This document shows, piece by piece, positions 43,430-54,600 of a stretch of 64,000 nt of DNA. A program made the translations under genes and the position numbers. How positions within the stretch are numbered: the stretch's first letter is position 1; every line of letters begins with the position of its first letter. Below the pieces are notes generated by a model. That model was not told the origin of the DNA. It searched no databases and was given only the letters and a program-made list of their open reading frames with translations. The stretch comes from Micrasema longulum (Eukaryota > Arthropoda > Insecta > Trichoptera > Brachycentridae). The stretch spans positions 62,001 to 126,000 of the forward strand of contig JAGVSM010000934.1 of assembly GCA_022494885.1 (NCBI GenBank), in the 5' to 3' direction.

Positions 43430-43560
43430 CAGAAGATGTAATGCTAAATCAATCTGTTTTTCTATACAGACCTCGTTCGCTACATTCATTCATCTTCTCA
43501 TGCATTGACTCCAATCATCCTAACTTTTAAATAACTATCTTCAACTAAAAGAGTGATGTA
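43430..43560 (-). repeat. RTE-like 3' fragment
   Basis: ACAGACCTCGTTCGCTACATTC and TCATCTTCTCATGCA match the 3' UTR start of the copies at 38040-38100 and 19435-19480 (minus strand). No reading frame remains. Confidence 0.5.
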
Positions 43561-43689
43561 ATGAATTACAAAAACGAATAGTATATTTATAACACTTCCT
43601 TAATAATTGCCTAGGTAGTGAAATCCAGCTTGTCTTCAAACATTTTGTCATTTTCAACACATTATTGATTGAACTAATTGGAATAAAAA

Positions 43690-43985
43690 TTGAAGTGTTT
43701 CGTTTGCAAGTAGGTGAAATAATTCAGCCAGATCAATAAAAGTTTCAGCTCTTTTATCATCAGTGAGAAATGTGAGAGTGAGAATCTCACCCACATCAAT
43801 AAAGATTTCAGCTTATTTACTACACAAAAGTCAATAGATAGAAGAGTTGAGGAATTGTGAATATTAGAACGGTGAATGTTACACAGTATGTAACAGGGGC
43901 GACTTAAACCAGTCAATGACAGGTCATAAGCCCTGTGTTTTCAAAAATGTTTTTCCTTTCTGTTGCAATAAATTTCGATAATTAT
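43690..43985 (+). repeat. Repeat family A, longest copy
   Basis: Contains all segments seen in shorter copies, in order: GGTGAAATAATTCAGCC, GAATCTCACCCACATCAAT, TTTCAGCTTATTTACT, a GATAGAAGAGTTGAGG block, GGTGAATGTTACACAGTATG, CTTAAACCAGTCAATGAC, AGGTCATAAGCCCTGTG and finally CTGTTGCAATAAATTT. There is no open frame of note. About 300 bases; it looks like a non-autonomous element. Confidence 0.65.
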
Positions 43986-44504
43986 ATTACTAAAATTTTA
44001 TATGTATAAAAACTGTGTGTAAATAAATATTTATAAATATAAATAAATATATTAAAATAAATCATTAAAATTGCACACGATATTTGAAGTTACTGTGTTC
44101 TTATGCTAAAACGTAGACATCCCTGTACATCATTATGGTGTTGTAAATTTCTAAGTTGAAACAAAAAGCATGCGAACTTCGTGAAGCTGTCACGTCAAAA
44201 ATATGAAAAATCATCCTTGCAACAAACTCTTTAGTGGTAGTAGGTACCAATATGTTTATACCTACGTAAAAGATTTTGTAGTTATTATAAGTTCAACGTA
44301 GTTTTGCAGAAAGCAGGCAGTCCACAGTTTAGAAAAAAAATAGAAATGGTGTTATCGAGTTCAGGGAGGTCAATTCCACGTTCTGCTAAAACATCCAGGC
44401 CGCTTTTTTTAAAAAAAAACTGTAATAATCATCTTCTATGAATATTATGATGTCAAAATGTCACGAATATAAATGTCACCTCATACGTCCAGAGGTTGTA
44501 TGAC

Positions 44505-44965
44505 ATATTAGATCTGGCTGTTTTTTGCAAAATTCATATTTTAGGTTTGGTGGTCAGCCGGACTTAAAAAATCATTAAAATTCCTCTGAAACAAAATTCA
44601 TTTTCACAAAATAAACATCAACTCAATAAAAAATGATTCTTAATTTTATAAATATAAAATAGTGTGATCAATACGTAATGACACAACATTCATCGGAGAT
44701 TTACTAGGGCTGGCTGTTTTCTGCAAAATGTACACCCGAGATTGTGTAGTCAGCCAGACTTTAGAAATCATTAAAAGTGGTTAAATACATAATTAAATTC
44801 TGTTTTGTACTTTAAAAAAAACGAATGCATGCATTATTTATCACTTGTCAAAGTAAAACACATTTCAACTGTTGTGTAGATTCGATTATTCATTATTTTT
44901 ACAAAAGTGCTATTATCTCATGTTTCACTTTTTTGAATCTGGCTGCTTTCTGCATAATTACGTTT
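44505..44965. repeat. ~200-bp tandem repeat, three units, each with a hairpin
   Basis: The motif CTGGCTG followed by (T/C)TTTCTGCA starts at 44514, 44710 and 44939. The first two units continue to GTCAGCC(G/A)GACTTWARAAATC and ATTAAAA, so CTGGCTG can pair with CAGCCRG about 40 bases on. The third unit is truncated. Confidence 0.7.
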
Positions 44966-45840
44966 AGTTGTAAGCATCTTTATGACGCTTTTGTTTAACA
45001 TACGAGTACAGTTACCTGTTTACAAATTAATTTCATACAAGCGAATGAATTTATTTGTCAATTTGTTTATTTATTAGTTTCATGTTGTAAGTAATACACT
45101 TTTCCTATCATTATTATACTATGTATTTTATAGAAAATTGTTTTTTTAGTTTAGTTTTATTTGCAGTTTCGCAAATTTTCATATACCTACGTATGTTTTT
45201 TTATTAAACCTCAAAGGTAATGAAATGATTTTGCTGTAAAGTATGTATCATTAATAATCGAACTTCTTGCTTAGATTTCATTAATTTCTTTATTGGCTGA
45301 CAAGCGTAAAAAATAAGTTTAATTACACAAGAAATTTGATTGGTACTCTCTATCAAAGCAATTAAATTAATTAAATGAAAACAATAATAAATAAGAACTC
45401 AAATCGAAAACGAAATCGAAACCACTGTATAAAAATAATATCTAAATAAACCTTCAACACAACACAATTTTAATTTGGTTATTGTGCATGCAGTTAATTA
45501 GTAGAATTACATTTAAAATTTTGAATTATATCCAATAATAGTATTTTGTTTCGGATACCTTATCAAACAATTTTAATTATTGAAAGGTACCATAAATCAA
45601 TCAAATTTATAAGCAATATCCAATTCCACAAGTTTATAAAGAGATTTAAAACAGCTATGAATTAAACTATTCATTTAGACACAACTATGTTAAAATTTAA
45701 GACAGAGCTTTTGAAATCAGTTATATTCAACAAGCAATAAACTTCTTTAACAACTTGCCTCTACCACTAAAAAATATCAAGGCTTTACTAAATACAAGCT
45801 AAAATTTAAATTATTTTTCTATAATCCACCATATTTTTGT
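44966..45840. other. Intron 1, no recognisable feature
   Basis: AT-rich sequence without a supported gene. Confidence 0.4.
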
Positions 45841-45842
45841 GG

Positions 45843-46072
45843 CTTGGATCTGAAAGGGCCAATGTCGTTAATCGCCGAAAAGTACTTATTCAGCCATGTT
45901 GTGGTATCATAATGAACTCTTTGACTATTTTGATAATATAAATCAATAAAAAAAAACAATTTCACATTTGTATGTGTACATGAAATGGTTTATTCAATAC
46001 ATTTTTTAATTGATATCGACTCTCTAAAAATCTCGGTAAAAAAACATGATATCTGACTTTCAGATCCAAACT
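45843..46072. repeat. Possible short inverted-repeat element
   Basis: CTTGGATCTGAAAG near 45848-45861 and CTTTCAGATCCAAA near 46059-46072 are inverted. The arms are short and no target duplication is clear, so this is a weak call. Confidence 0.3.
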
Positions 46073-46229
46073 AAAGATTTATTGAAAGAAAAAAAAAAGA
46101 TAATATTTTAGGTGAATATCTCTCAGATCTTTTGGTTAGCAACTCAAAACTTTATTTTATTTAACAGTTATATCACAGGTGCTATATACATTTTATATTA
46201 TATACCTATATTTATTTAGTAAATGTATA

Positions 46230-47245
46230 ACCCCACAACGAGCACAAGAGCTGTAACCAGGGTCCATTTTTGTTCTCTATTTTTATTAATAATATTAAAA
46301 CTGACATTTTGAACTCGCGTGTTCTGTTATTTGCGGATGAGTGAAAACTTATATTAAAAGTGACAACTTTGGACGATTTTTGTTTTCTCTAAGCAGATAT
46401 ATCTGGAATATAATGGGGAAGACAAAACAAACTTAGGTTTAATGTTTCCAAGTATTCGGTCACGTCTAGGGCCCAAAAAACTCTATTTTTTCTCTACAAA
46501 ATGAATGACCAGAATCTGACACGAACATCAAATGTTAAGCATCTGGGCGTTAGATTTGTGAGCACCCTAACATTACATGATCACATAAAGGCAATCAGTG
46601 GTATATCATTGAAGATGTTAGGATTCGTTCTGCGTACTGTCAGGGTTTTTGAAAATACCCGCGTACTGAGAACTCTTTACAACTCCTTAGTGCGAAGTAG
46701 ACTCGAGAGTGGCTCGATGATTTGGGGGCCACATGAACTGAAGTACTCTCTTATGATAAAGAAAATCCAAAATAAGTTTCTGAGATATCTCTACGTGAGA
46801 GAGTGCGGGTATTAAACTTGGCTCTTCCCGACCGAGTTTCTCCGGGGTATGCTTGGCTACAACAGTTTAGAGACTAGAAGGAATGTGTATTTGACTTCAC
46901 ATTTTTATCGATTGTTGCGCGGTATGGTCGATAATACTGAGATTACGAGGAGCATTGGTTTGTATGTTCCAGATAATTACCTAAGACAGCGTGAGCATAG
47001 ATTGTTTCATATTCTGATGTACAGGACCAACCTGCCGATGGTTATGTCTTTTGGGAGGGCTACAGCTATGCTGAACAACATTGCTCTGGATGTTGATCTA
47101 TTCCATGTATGCAAAGGGGTTTTCCGGAGCAGGATTCTCTTACGGCTTTGACAAAAGTCTCTTCAATGTATTTTTTTCTTGTTATAATATGTACGCCTTG
47201 AATTTTAGTTTGTTATGTATATGTTATTTTTTAATAAATGAATAG
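46230..47245 (+). pseudogene. Jockey-type reverse transcriptase C-terminal copy
   Basis: Same family as 61000-63040. It starts in the remains of the active-site region (46240-46360, with VLLFADE where the better copy has FADD). Two frames follow: 46501-46815 (TSNVKHLGVRFVSTLTLHDH, MLGFVLRTVRVFENTRVLR, NSLVRSRLES) and 46849-47151 (RSIGLYVPDNYLRQREHRLF, YRTNLPMVMSFGRA). A stop after ECGY interrupts at 46813-46815. The 3' end is near 47245 with AATAAATGAATAGAATAAAA. Inactive. Confidence 0.88.
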
Positions 47246-47289
47246 AATAAAAAGAGGTTACCTCTTTTTTGGTATTTTAATTCGTTTTT

Positions 47290-48020
47290 TAAAATTACGT
47301 TTTGTCTAAATATATTGCTGCTCAAATTTAAAAGGGCCAGACATGAAAAAAATGCCAGATGCTAACTTTGAATTACTCGATAAGTTAGAACGATTGTGGA
47401 ATGTTTGTATACGATATATCTTTGATCTTCAAAAATTCGACCACATAACCGAATATCGCACGCAACTACACTGGCTCAGTATCAGGCATAGAGGAATCAT
47501 TCACATTCTATCACTTCTTCACAATATTTTAAATAATCCCATTTCGCCTGTTTATCTGAGAGAGCTCTTCCAACCTCTGTCACAACACGGACTATCTCTT
47601 CGTTCTAGTAACGAGAGAACCATTTTAATACCCTGTCATCGCTCTAATTTTCTTGCCTCCTCTTTCACAGTAGTAGCTGCTCGATTGTGGAATAATCTAC
47701 CCACCAATGTAAGAGACGCCCCTTCCTTATTTACATTTTAGTCAATATTGAAATGTCACTCTCTATATATTTAAGTTGTTCCTTTATCCTTCTTCTTTCC
47801 TTCCCATCCTCTCTCCTCTCTTCATAGTATAGTGTTATTTTTTTATTTATTTTTAATTTCTTAATCTTTGTTTTTAATTTTGTATTAAATTGTAAGATTC
47901 AATATTCCCATGTACTTGTAATTTTCTTAAAATGATATTTTTGGGTAGGTAGGAAGAAATTGCCTTGAGGCAATATGCCCGCCCTCATATAAGGTGTTGA
48001 ATAAATCAATAAATAGTTTT
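47290..48020 (+). mobile_element. 5'-truncated non-LTR retrotransposon, family with H2 hairpin
   Basis: The frame 47343-47741 is a reverse transcriptase C-terminus: LERLWNVCIRYIFDLQKFD, TQLHWLSIRHRGIIHILS, PVYLRELFQPL, VAARLWNNLPTNVRDAPS. The 3' UTR has pyrimidine-rich text, then GAAATTGCCTTGAGGCAATA and TGCCCGCCCTCATATAAGG, ending in AATAAATCAATAAATAG. The perfect hairpin ATTGCCTTGAGGCAAT is the family hallmark. It follows the Jockey copy directly. Confidence 0.85.
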
Positions 48021-49375
48021 CTTTTGCACCACAAAAGGCCAAGAAGCCCAATTATAGTGATGAATTACAGCACAGAACACCTATAAAACTAAAAACGAAA
48101 TAAAAATATGTGAATATTATAATAATTTAGTAATCAATTGTGATTTGTCGACAAGAAATCCCATAATATGTCTAAATTGGGAAGTACCCGTTGACTTGTT
48201 TGAATTGATTTGGTTCAAAATGTAATGTGTTTTCTTGTAGATCTTCGGCAACGGAATAAACTTAGAATCAAATTAATTCAATTGATAAATCTTATTTGTA
48301 CACTTTTCTCTACGAAGATCCTAATAAATGAATAGTCAATGCTCTGTGAAAGCGCTGAATGTAGTTGTGACGATAAAATATCATGCAAATTATGCCGTTT
48401 GAATTAATAAACGAGATATCTGACACATAAATTATTTATGAAGCTCAATCCCACGCAAGATGATCACATTAAATCAATTACATGATATCCAAAACCAGAA
48501 CATGGAAATAAATCATATTCGTTGCTTAATTTATATTTCAGGAATTAACTTTGAGTTCGAGAATTTTATTAAACGTTAGTTAATAATTATTGTTTATGAC
48601 CACTTTCCAACTTGTCTATGTTTACTGGTTTTGAGACATACCCGTCTCTTCGTTAGAACACTAATTATGCTAACATGCTAATCGCTACTCTATAGTATTT
48701 GTAAAAAAAAATAATTACAACTTACTGATAGGACACGGACAGGTGTTTTATACTTAAAGTATAATAATTATTACTATAAGCGATAATTTTATTATCTGCG
48801 TTTTTTTCGGAACTCATTAAAACATTTCCCTTTTGCATTAATCACAATTGAAATTTGATAACCACTTAAAAATTCGAAGATACAAGATAAACCTTGCGTT
48901 TATGGCTAATAAGATCATGAAGCATTAATCAAGAAATGCATCACGAACCAATTTATAAGCGATAATCATCATTTACATCAAACTACAATCCGATAGTGCG
49001 CTATGTAATAAATAATTTATTAACGGTCAATTAAACGTTTTATTGTCGATGGACTTATGTTCGAAAGTGGTCCCAGAACAAGACTTTTGGAAGCGCCGAT
49101 TCGTATTTTATGTTTTATAGTTCATAAAAAAATAATTGGTAGCGGAATCAAAAGAACAAATTAACGTCCAAGAGACTAACTAGCGGGCCTACAGTCCTGT
49201 ATACCACCTTATATTTTTTTTTAAATCAGTGCGACGTGCGTCCAGCTAAGTATTTCTCAGAAATGACCAATAAATATATTGTTAGAATTATTTCGGGACG
49301 GCCGTCTGTTAAAACTCCGATACAAATTTATATGGCGACTCTAGCGTTTCGAAATATTCCCAAAGTTCAATCGAA
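48021..49375. other. Intron 1, no recognisable feature
   Basis: AT-rich; the frames present are short and without domains. Confidence 0.4.
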
Positions 49376-49379
49376 TAAC

Positions 49380-49515
49380 ATAATTCCCTTTCAGCACCTA
49401 ATGGTGCATAGGGCACTGCATTGGTATGTACACCAATTTCAGCGTGTCTGGATCATTTTTGTTACGTGAAGGTAGGATGATCAGTCTTATACTTCAAGTG
49501 CCAGTCCAGGGCCCC
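49380..49515 (+). repeat. Dispersed repeat family C, copy 1
   Basis: CAGCACCTAATGGTGCATAG then GGCACTGCATTGGTATGTAC, TGGATCATTTTTGTTACGTG and AGTGCCAGTCCAGGG match the copy at 52545-52680 over about 130 bases. No frame is conserved. It may be a SINE-like or non-autonomous element. Confidence 0.7.
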
Positions 49516-49880
49516 GATTGCAGTGTGAAGTTAACAGAGTTATCTTCGACTGGCTATAAAGAGAAACTAATATTTATGTACGAAAATGAGTATACGTATT
49601 TGCATGAACGTTTAAAGTATCTTCGTCGGTAATCTATAATTGAACATGTTTGAAAGAAAAAATCGTAGGTGTATTCTGCTTTTCATACAGAAAACATAAT
49701 TTTACTAAATTATTTTATTTTAGCCTTTATTCGGGGAGAAAATACGAGAATACGGTTGTATGAAGAAAATTGAGACCGCTTTTCCTCTTAATATTTACAG
49801 TCGGCTGTTTCGTTTATTCCATCTGTAAAGAAATTAGAAGATTTCCAGGTATTTTTGGGTTGTTATTAATAGATTATTAT
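49516..49880. other. Intron 1, no recognisable feature
   Basis: A short plus-strand frame reaches 49632 but overlaps repeat family C and has no domain. Confidence 0.35.
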
Positions 49881-49884
49881 TATT

Positions 49885-50640
49885 ATTTATTATTTATTTA
49901 TTTAAAATTACAAAATTAAATATTTATGAACTTATTAAGGCTTTTTAGGCTATGCCCGTGTCAAGCCACAATAAATAACAATAAAAATACATAGTAAAAT
50001 TAATTAGATCAAATTATAATGACATAGAATCACAATCTAGAAAAAAAGGTAAATGTATTAAATAATTAAATTCCAAAGAATACAATGCAAAAAAGATAAT
50101 CAGAAATAATTTTTAAAATATAAATTATACAAATTAAGAATCAGACATAATCAAATATACAAAATAGTGGTATCATTAAAATCAACAAAATAATAGTAAA
50201 ATATAGTAGTATTAAAAAATAATAACACAAAATAAGCATAATTGAAAAATTGAAATATATAAAAGCATAATTGAAATGATAATTGAGTTATGTTTCTAGA
50301 AATTCACTCAATTTTAGTAAGAAATAAAAGGAATAGGAGCAATAAATCATATGCCAAATAATAATACGTACTAAATTAAATTATACAAAAATACATAATA
50401 AGAAAAGCATAAAAATTATCAATATATATAAAAAGCAAATAAAAGTAAAAGAGTATGGAAGGAAAACAGATTTGTAAGTTTTTGCTAATTTCGTACTTTA
50501 AAAAAATTGAGTACATCGTCCCTATCGATGCGTAGCAACCAATTGCAAACATTTTCCTTAAATACATTGGCACAGATACTTCACAAATCAATACAAAAAA
50601 AAACAAATTTACTGTAATTATTTTTTATCTATTCTCCCAA
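49885..50640 (-). repeat. A-rich 3' region of a truncated retrotransposon
   Basis: On the minus strand the end shows TGGCTTGACACGGGCATAGC and CTAAAAAGCC, a GGC/GCC hairpin, followed by a (TAAA)n-type tail at 49880-49910. The rest of the segment is A-rich on the plus strand, like the 3' UTR of the three-ORF element. No coding part is recognised. Confidence 0.4.
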
Positions 50641-51029
50641 AAAATCCTCCAAAGGTATTCCTAAAAAATAAGTCCCAAAATTTTAACTTCTAGTTGCTTA
50701 AAAAGTATAACCGAATTGTCCTGTAAGACGTGGGTTTTTAGTTTAATAATTTTATGTTGGAAACCACGCAAAGAAATAACTGCCGAGAAAATTAATATTA
50801 CCCATTTAAAAATGTAAGAAACATTCTAAGTTTACCGAATCTACAATAAAATATTTTGCATTATGTCCATCCACAATAGAATAAATGTTTGTATTTATAT
50901 AAAAAAAGTTAGTATTACACCTATAAAAGTAAAATTTTATAATCAAATTATAAGAATTAATATACCTAAAATATATCCATTATATTATAAGAATTAATAT
51001 ACCTAGAACATATCCATATATATTTCATT
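50641..51029. other. Intron 1, no recognisable feature
   Basis: AT-rich; a block of about 30 bases including AATTAATATACCTA is repeated at 50955-50980 and 50990-51015. Confidence 0.4.
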
Positions 51030-52165
51030 AAACATATACAGAGCATAACAAATAAAAGCATGAAAACTCTGGGATTTCTGTTGCGAACGATCAGAGATTT
51101 TGACACAGTTTATGTAATGAAAATTTTATATGTTGCTTTAGTACGTATACAACTCGGTTATATGGTCACCATATTATAAAGTACATATAAATAATATTGA
51201 AATAGTTCAACATATTTTTTTACGTTTCGTTAATTTTAAATTAGGTATTTCAGTTGAAAATATTAATTACTCATACTTAAATAAATATTTAAATTTACAA
51301 ACATTAGAAAATAGAAGAAAACCGAATGATTTGCTATTTTTATTCAAAATATTTAATTCAATATTTGATTGTTCCGAGCTGTTACAACTTATTAATTTGC
51401 GAGTTACGGGCCGGGTTACCCGATTTAATAAACTATTGTATGTAAATATTGTAAATGTATCTACAACAAACTACAGTGCACACTCGCAAATAATGAGAAT
51501 TCATACATTTGCAAATGAATACGCAAATGACGTAGATATATTTAATAAAACACTTTTGAGTTTTAAAAGGCAGTGTATCAATTTACTATCTTCAAATTGT
51601 AATACCTAAATAATACTATGTTGATTTAAATTATTTACCGTTTATTGATTTATTGACTTATATATGTATTCTAAATTAGTATTTTTCTAACTTCTTCTAA
51701 TTTTAAGATTATTTTAATTTAACATTTCCGAAAAAATGTACTCCTGTTCTCGACTGCAATATATGTATGTATAATTATGTATCCCCATATAATTTCTACT
51801 CATGTGTAATGATGTATTATTATGTATATTCATATATTTTCTACTTTGTAATATGTAATGATCATTTTTTAATATTTTTCTTTCTCTTCTTAATTCATTT
51901 TTATTTTTTGCTCCTTTTTTGTGTAAAATACATTTCTGTCTTCATATTTAAAAATGCACATCTGTTCTTTCCACTTTTATACTAATATGTGAAGAGGATA
52001 TTTTTTATATTTTTATTTTTCTTCTAAAAATCATTTATATTTTTTTTCTTAATTCTGTGTAAAATACGTGTCTGTCTTAATTTGTATATATGTATGTAAA
52101 AACATGTAGAAGCCTAAAAGGCGTTTAAATAAATAAATAAAAAATAATAATAAATAAATATCCAT
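51030..52165 (+). pseudogene. Jockey-type reverse transcriptase C-terminal copy, decayed
   Basis: Starts with ITNKSMKTLGFLLRTIRDFD and VMKILYVALVRIQLGY, shifts, then continues with IEIVQHIFLRFVNFKLG, the NLQTLENRRK block and the open frame 51331-51609 (LFLFKIFNSIFDCSELLQL, TTNYSAHSQIMRI). The 3' UTR is T-rich and ends with AGAAGCCTAAAAGGCGTT then AAATAAATAAATAAAA. Frameshifts and stops make it inactive. Confidence 0.8.
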
Positions 52166-52189
52166 ATACCTAGGGCTTATTTTCTCGTA

Positions 52190-52235
52190 GGAATAAATTT
52201 CGTTATGGCAATATGCCGCCCGTAAGTGTTTATAA
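52190..52235 (+). repeat. Retrotransposon 3' end, hairpin family H2
   Basis: GTAGGAATAAATTTCGTTAT then GGCAATATGCCGCCCGTAAG resembles the end at 47950-47990; the first half of the hairpin is degraded. Confidence 0.45.
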
Positions 52236-52544
52236 AATGTATATTTATATTAAGTGTTTAATACAGGATAATAATTTGAGGATCTGCTAAAAAAAACATA
52301 GCTGAATATTGTCAAGGTTGCTAAAAAACGAGTCTTCGAAACTGTTCTTTAAGTACCATAAATTATGAATACTTATTCCAAATGGCGGCTGTAATAAATG
52401 TTTTCCAAATTTACAAAAAAGTATTACTATGCTGCTGATACAAAAAATGGAATAAAATTACTAAAAAGGAATAATAACTCGAGTGACAACTAAAGATTTA
52501 CAATCGGTACCAGAAATTAAAATGGTCCTAAGATTTTTAATCAT

Positions 52545-52690
52545 CATCATCATCATTCTCTTTCCGCACCTAATGGAGCATAGGGCACTGCGTTGGTACA
52601 CCAATCGCAGCGTATCTTGATCATTTTTGTTACATGAAGGTAAGATGATCAGTCTTACGCTTCAGGTACCAGTCCAGGGACTATGAAATA
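52545..52690 (+). repeat. Dispersed repeat family C, copy 2
   Basis: Starts with a (CAT)n run then CTCTTTCCGCACCTAATGGA, and matches 49380-49515 to GTACCAGTCCAGGGAC. The run of CAT units followed by this text gives a likely 5' boundary for the family. Confidence 0.7.
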
Positions 52691-53973
52691 TTCTAGTATG
52701 AAAACACCCTTTTAAATAAATATTTCATATCAACCATGTCCCGAGACCCCTCCATAAGGCCGACAGAAGATTTTTAATACTCTCCCAAAAAGTGAGCGGG
52801 ATGTAAAAAGATTTTTAATATCCAAGAAATGATGAAATCGTAACAATTATAATTCGTCGTATGGCGACAGAGCAATATGCTGTTAAAAATACATTTATTT
52901 GTGCGTTCATAAAATGTAAATAAAAAAATGTTCTTCGTCAAAAAAACTTGTAAAATGTACATATTCTTAGGCATGAGATTTACCAGAAATTCATTAGGAC
53001 CAAATCATTTACATTAAAAAAAAAAATTGCTGTTTTATAATAAACCCGCCAAGTACTGTGAACATAAGTTTTAATGAAATAAATAAAAAAAAGCATAAAC
53101 TTTTAGAAGTTATTCCTCAACTCAACTAAAATAGATATGTTGAATTTTAATTATTTGTAGTCATTCTATGGATATACCATTTATCAAAAAAAGTCGTAGC
53201 GACGGCGTGTTTTTTTAATGCTCCCATGATAGGGTTTGGAAAATTTCATTACATCGGAAAACGGGTTTTTCTTGAAAACGCAAACTAATTTTGCCAGTTT
53301 AATGTTACATTTACGTTGACCATAAAAGTCACCTCATTTAGGTTTCAAGAGAAAATATAAACATAATAATCTTAATATTTGAAAAAAAACACGTGTGGTT
53401 TAATTTTTACTGAATTAATAAATATTATTTTTAGCATACGTACTTGAGAACATTCACAAGGATATATTTTTTTTTATCAATATTATCAGGGATTTTATGT
53501 AACATAATTTGGTTTTTAAATAATGTATCGAATTCATGAAAAAAAAATGTTTGCTTTAACGTTAAAATAACAGTATTTTTATTTAATCTATTTAATTATT
53601 TATTTTATTCACAATATATTTATGTAACATTTATAGTGACACAAATCCTAATTCCATGGAACCAAAGTCCTGTTTTGAGTTGGGACGAATATAACAACAT
53701 ACAAATCACCATATATATTATACAGAACAAAAACATCATCAATATTCATCTCCATTTAATTTAATTATCATCTACGTTGATTTAAAAATTTAATTTATTT
53801 ATCTTAAATAAAAATTTAAAATACATGGCATATCAACATATAAAAGAAAGTACAATGAAGTTTTTTCATTTGAAGTACAAAAAAAAAAAAAAGAATTTAT
53901 GATGTATTAATAATATTTTCGAGTGCTAAAGCACATATTGTATCTACCATAATTATATTTATTTCATCTTTAC
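52691..53973. other. Intron 1 beside exon 1, no recognisable gene
   Basis: AT-rich sequence to the exon 1 donor at 53972-53973 (GT after CAG). Frames here are short and without domains. Confidence 0.45.
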
Positions 53974-54300
53974 CTGTTTCTTAAGCGAAGGTGCCTCCGG
54001 AGGAGTATCGCAAAATATGGGATACCTTCTGTCCAATTCCGCCTGTTTTTCTGGTGAGTAAGCCACAATGGTCTTCATAGCCGGCATAGCCATTTGTCGT
54101 ATAACAGGGTGACGGGAATTTTGGTCCAAATTCAAATCCCCCGCCATCAATATGGCGCTCCCGCCCTTGTATACGTCCACGTTTATCAGCATCATGATGC
54201 TAAAAATGCTCATGGACGCGAAAACTATGAAAATCTGCTCGAAACTCGGCCATCTTCGACCCGCAGTCGGCCACTTTCGGTGGGATCCATTCAAATCCAT
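53974..54300 (-). CDS. GT92 glycosyltransferase, exon 1: tail, membrane anchor and stem
   Basis: 109 codons from ATG 54300 to CAG at 53974, followed by a consensus donor GTAAAG. The N-terminus has a short basic tail (residues 1-22, with RRW), one membrane segment at about 23-44 (IFIVFASMSIFSIMMLIN) and then a lumenal stem, the type II layout of Golgi glycosyltransferases. The ATG is in a good context (AAAC before ATGG) and an in-frame TGA lies 30 bases upstream, so this is the natural start. Phase 0 fits exon 2. The reading frame seems to run on for four more codons into the intron before a stop. Confidence 0.85.
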
Positions 54301-54600
54301 GTTTAAATTTGCACATTTATCCGAGATTCATAAAATACAATAAATCAACCGATACTAACGCAACACAAATAAAAACATCAGCAACATTCGTATCGAAATC
54401 CAAGTACTTAAATTCATTGTTTTTTGGAGCATAAAGAAATTATTTTTTATTAGCTGCCTAATAGTCCATAGATGAAAACTGTCACACGTTCGAAATATCG
54501 AATTGGAATACGCGCGAATGGTTTTCCGCTTCGTGAGGCGCGGAGGCGGCGCGTCCTCTCTCCTCAGACACTCGACATTCACTGATATAAATAGTAAGGT
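54301..54600 (-). promoter_or_regulatory. Probable 5' UTR and promoter of the GT92 gene
   Basis: A GC-rich patch at 54500-54570 stands out from the AT-rich surroundings. On the minus strand ATATCAGTG at 54581-54588 fits the arthropod initiator (TCAGT), giving a possible start site near 54584. A four-codon upstream ORF (ATG 54578 to TGA 54564) would then lie almost at the cap. No TATA box sits at the usual distance. No transcript data were used. Confidence 0.4.

Noticed and set aside
54355..54582. 75-codon minus-strand frame upstream of exon 1
   Set aside because: It starts at a GTG, lies in the probable 5' UTR in a different frame from exon 1 and has no domain.
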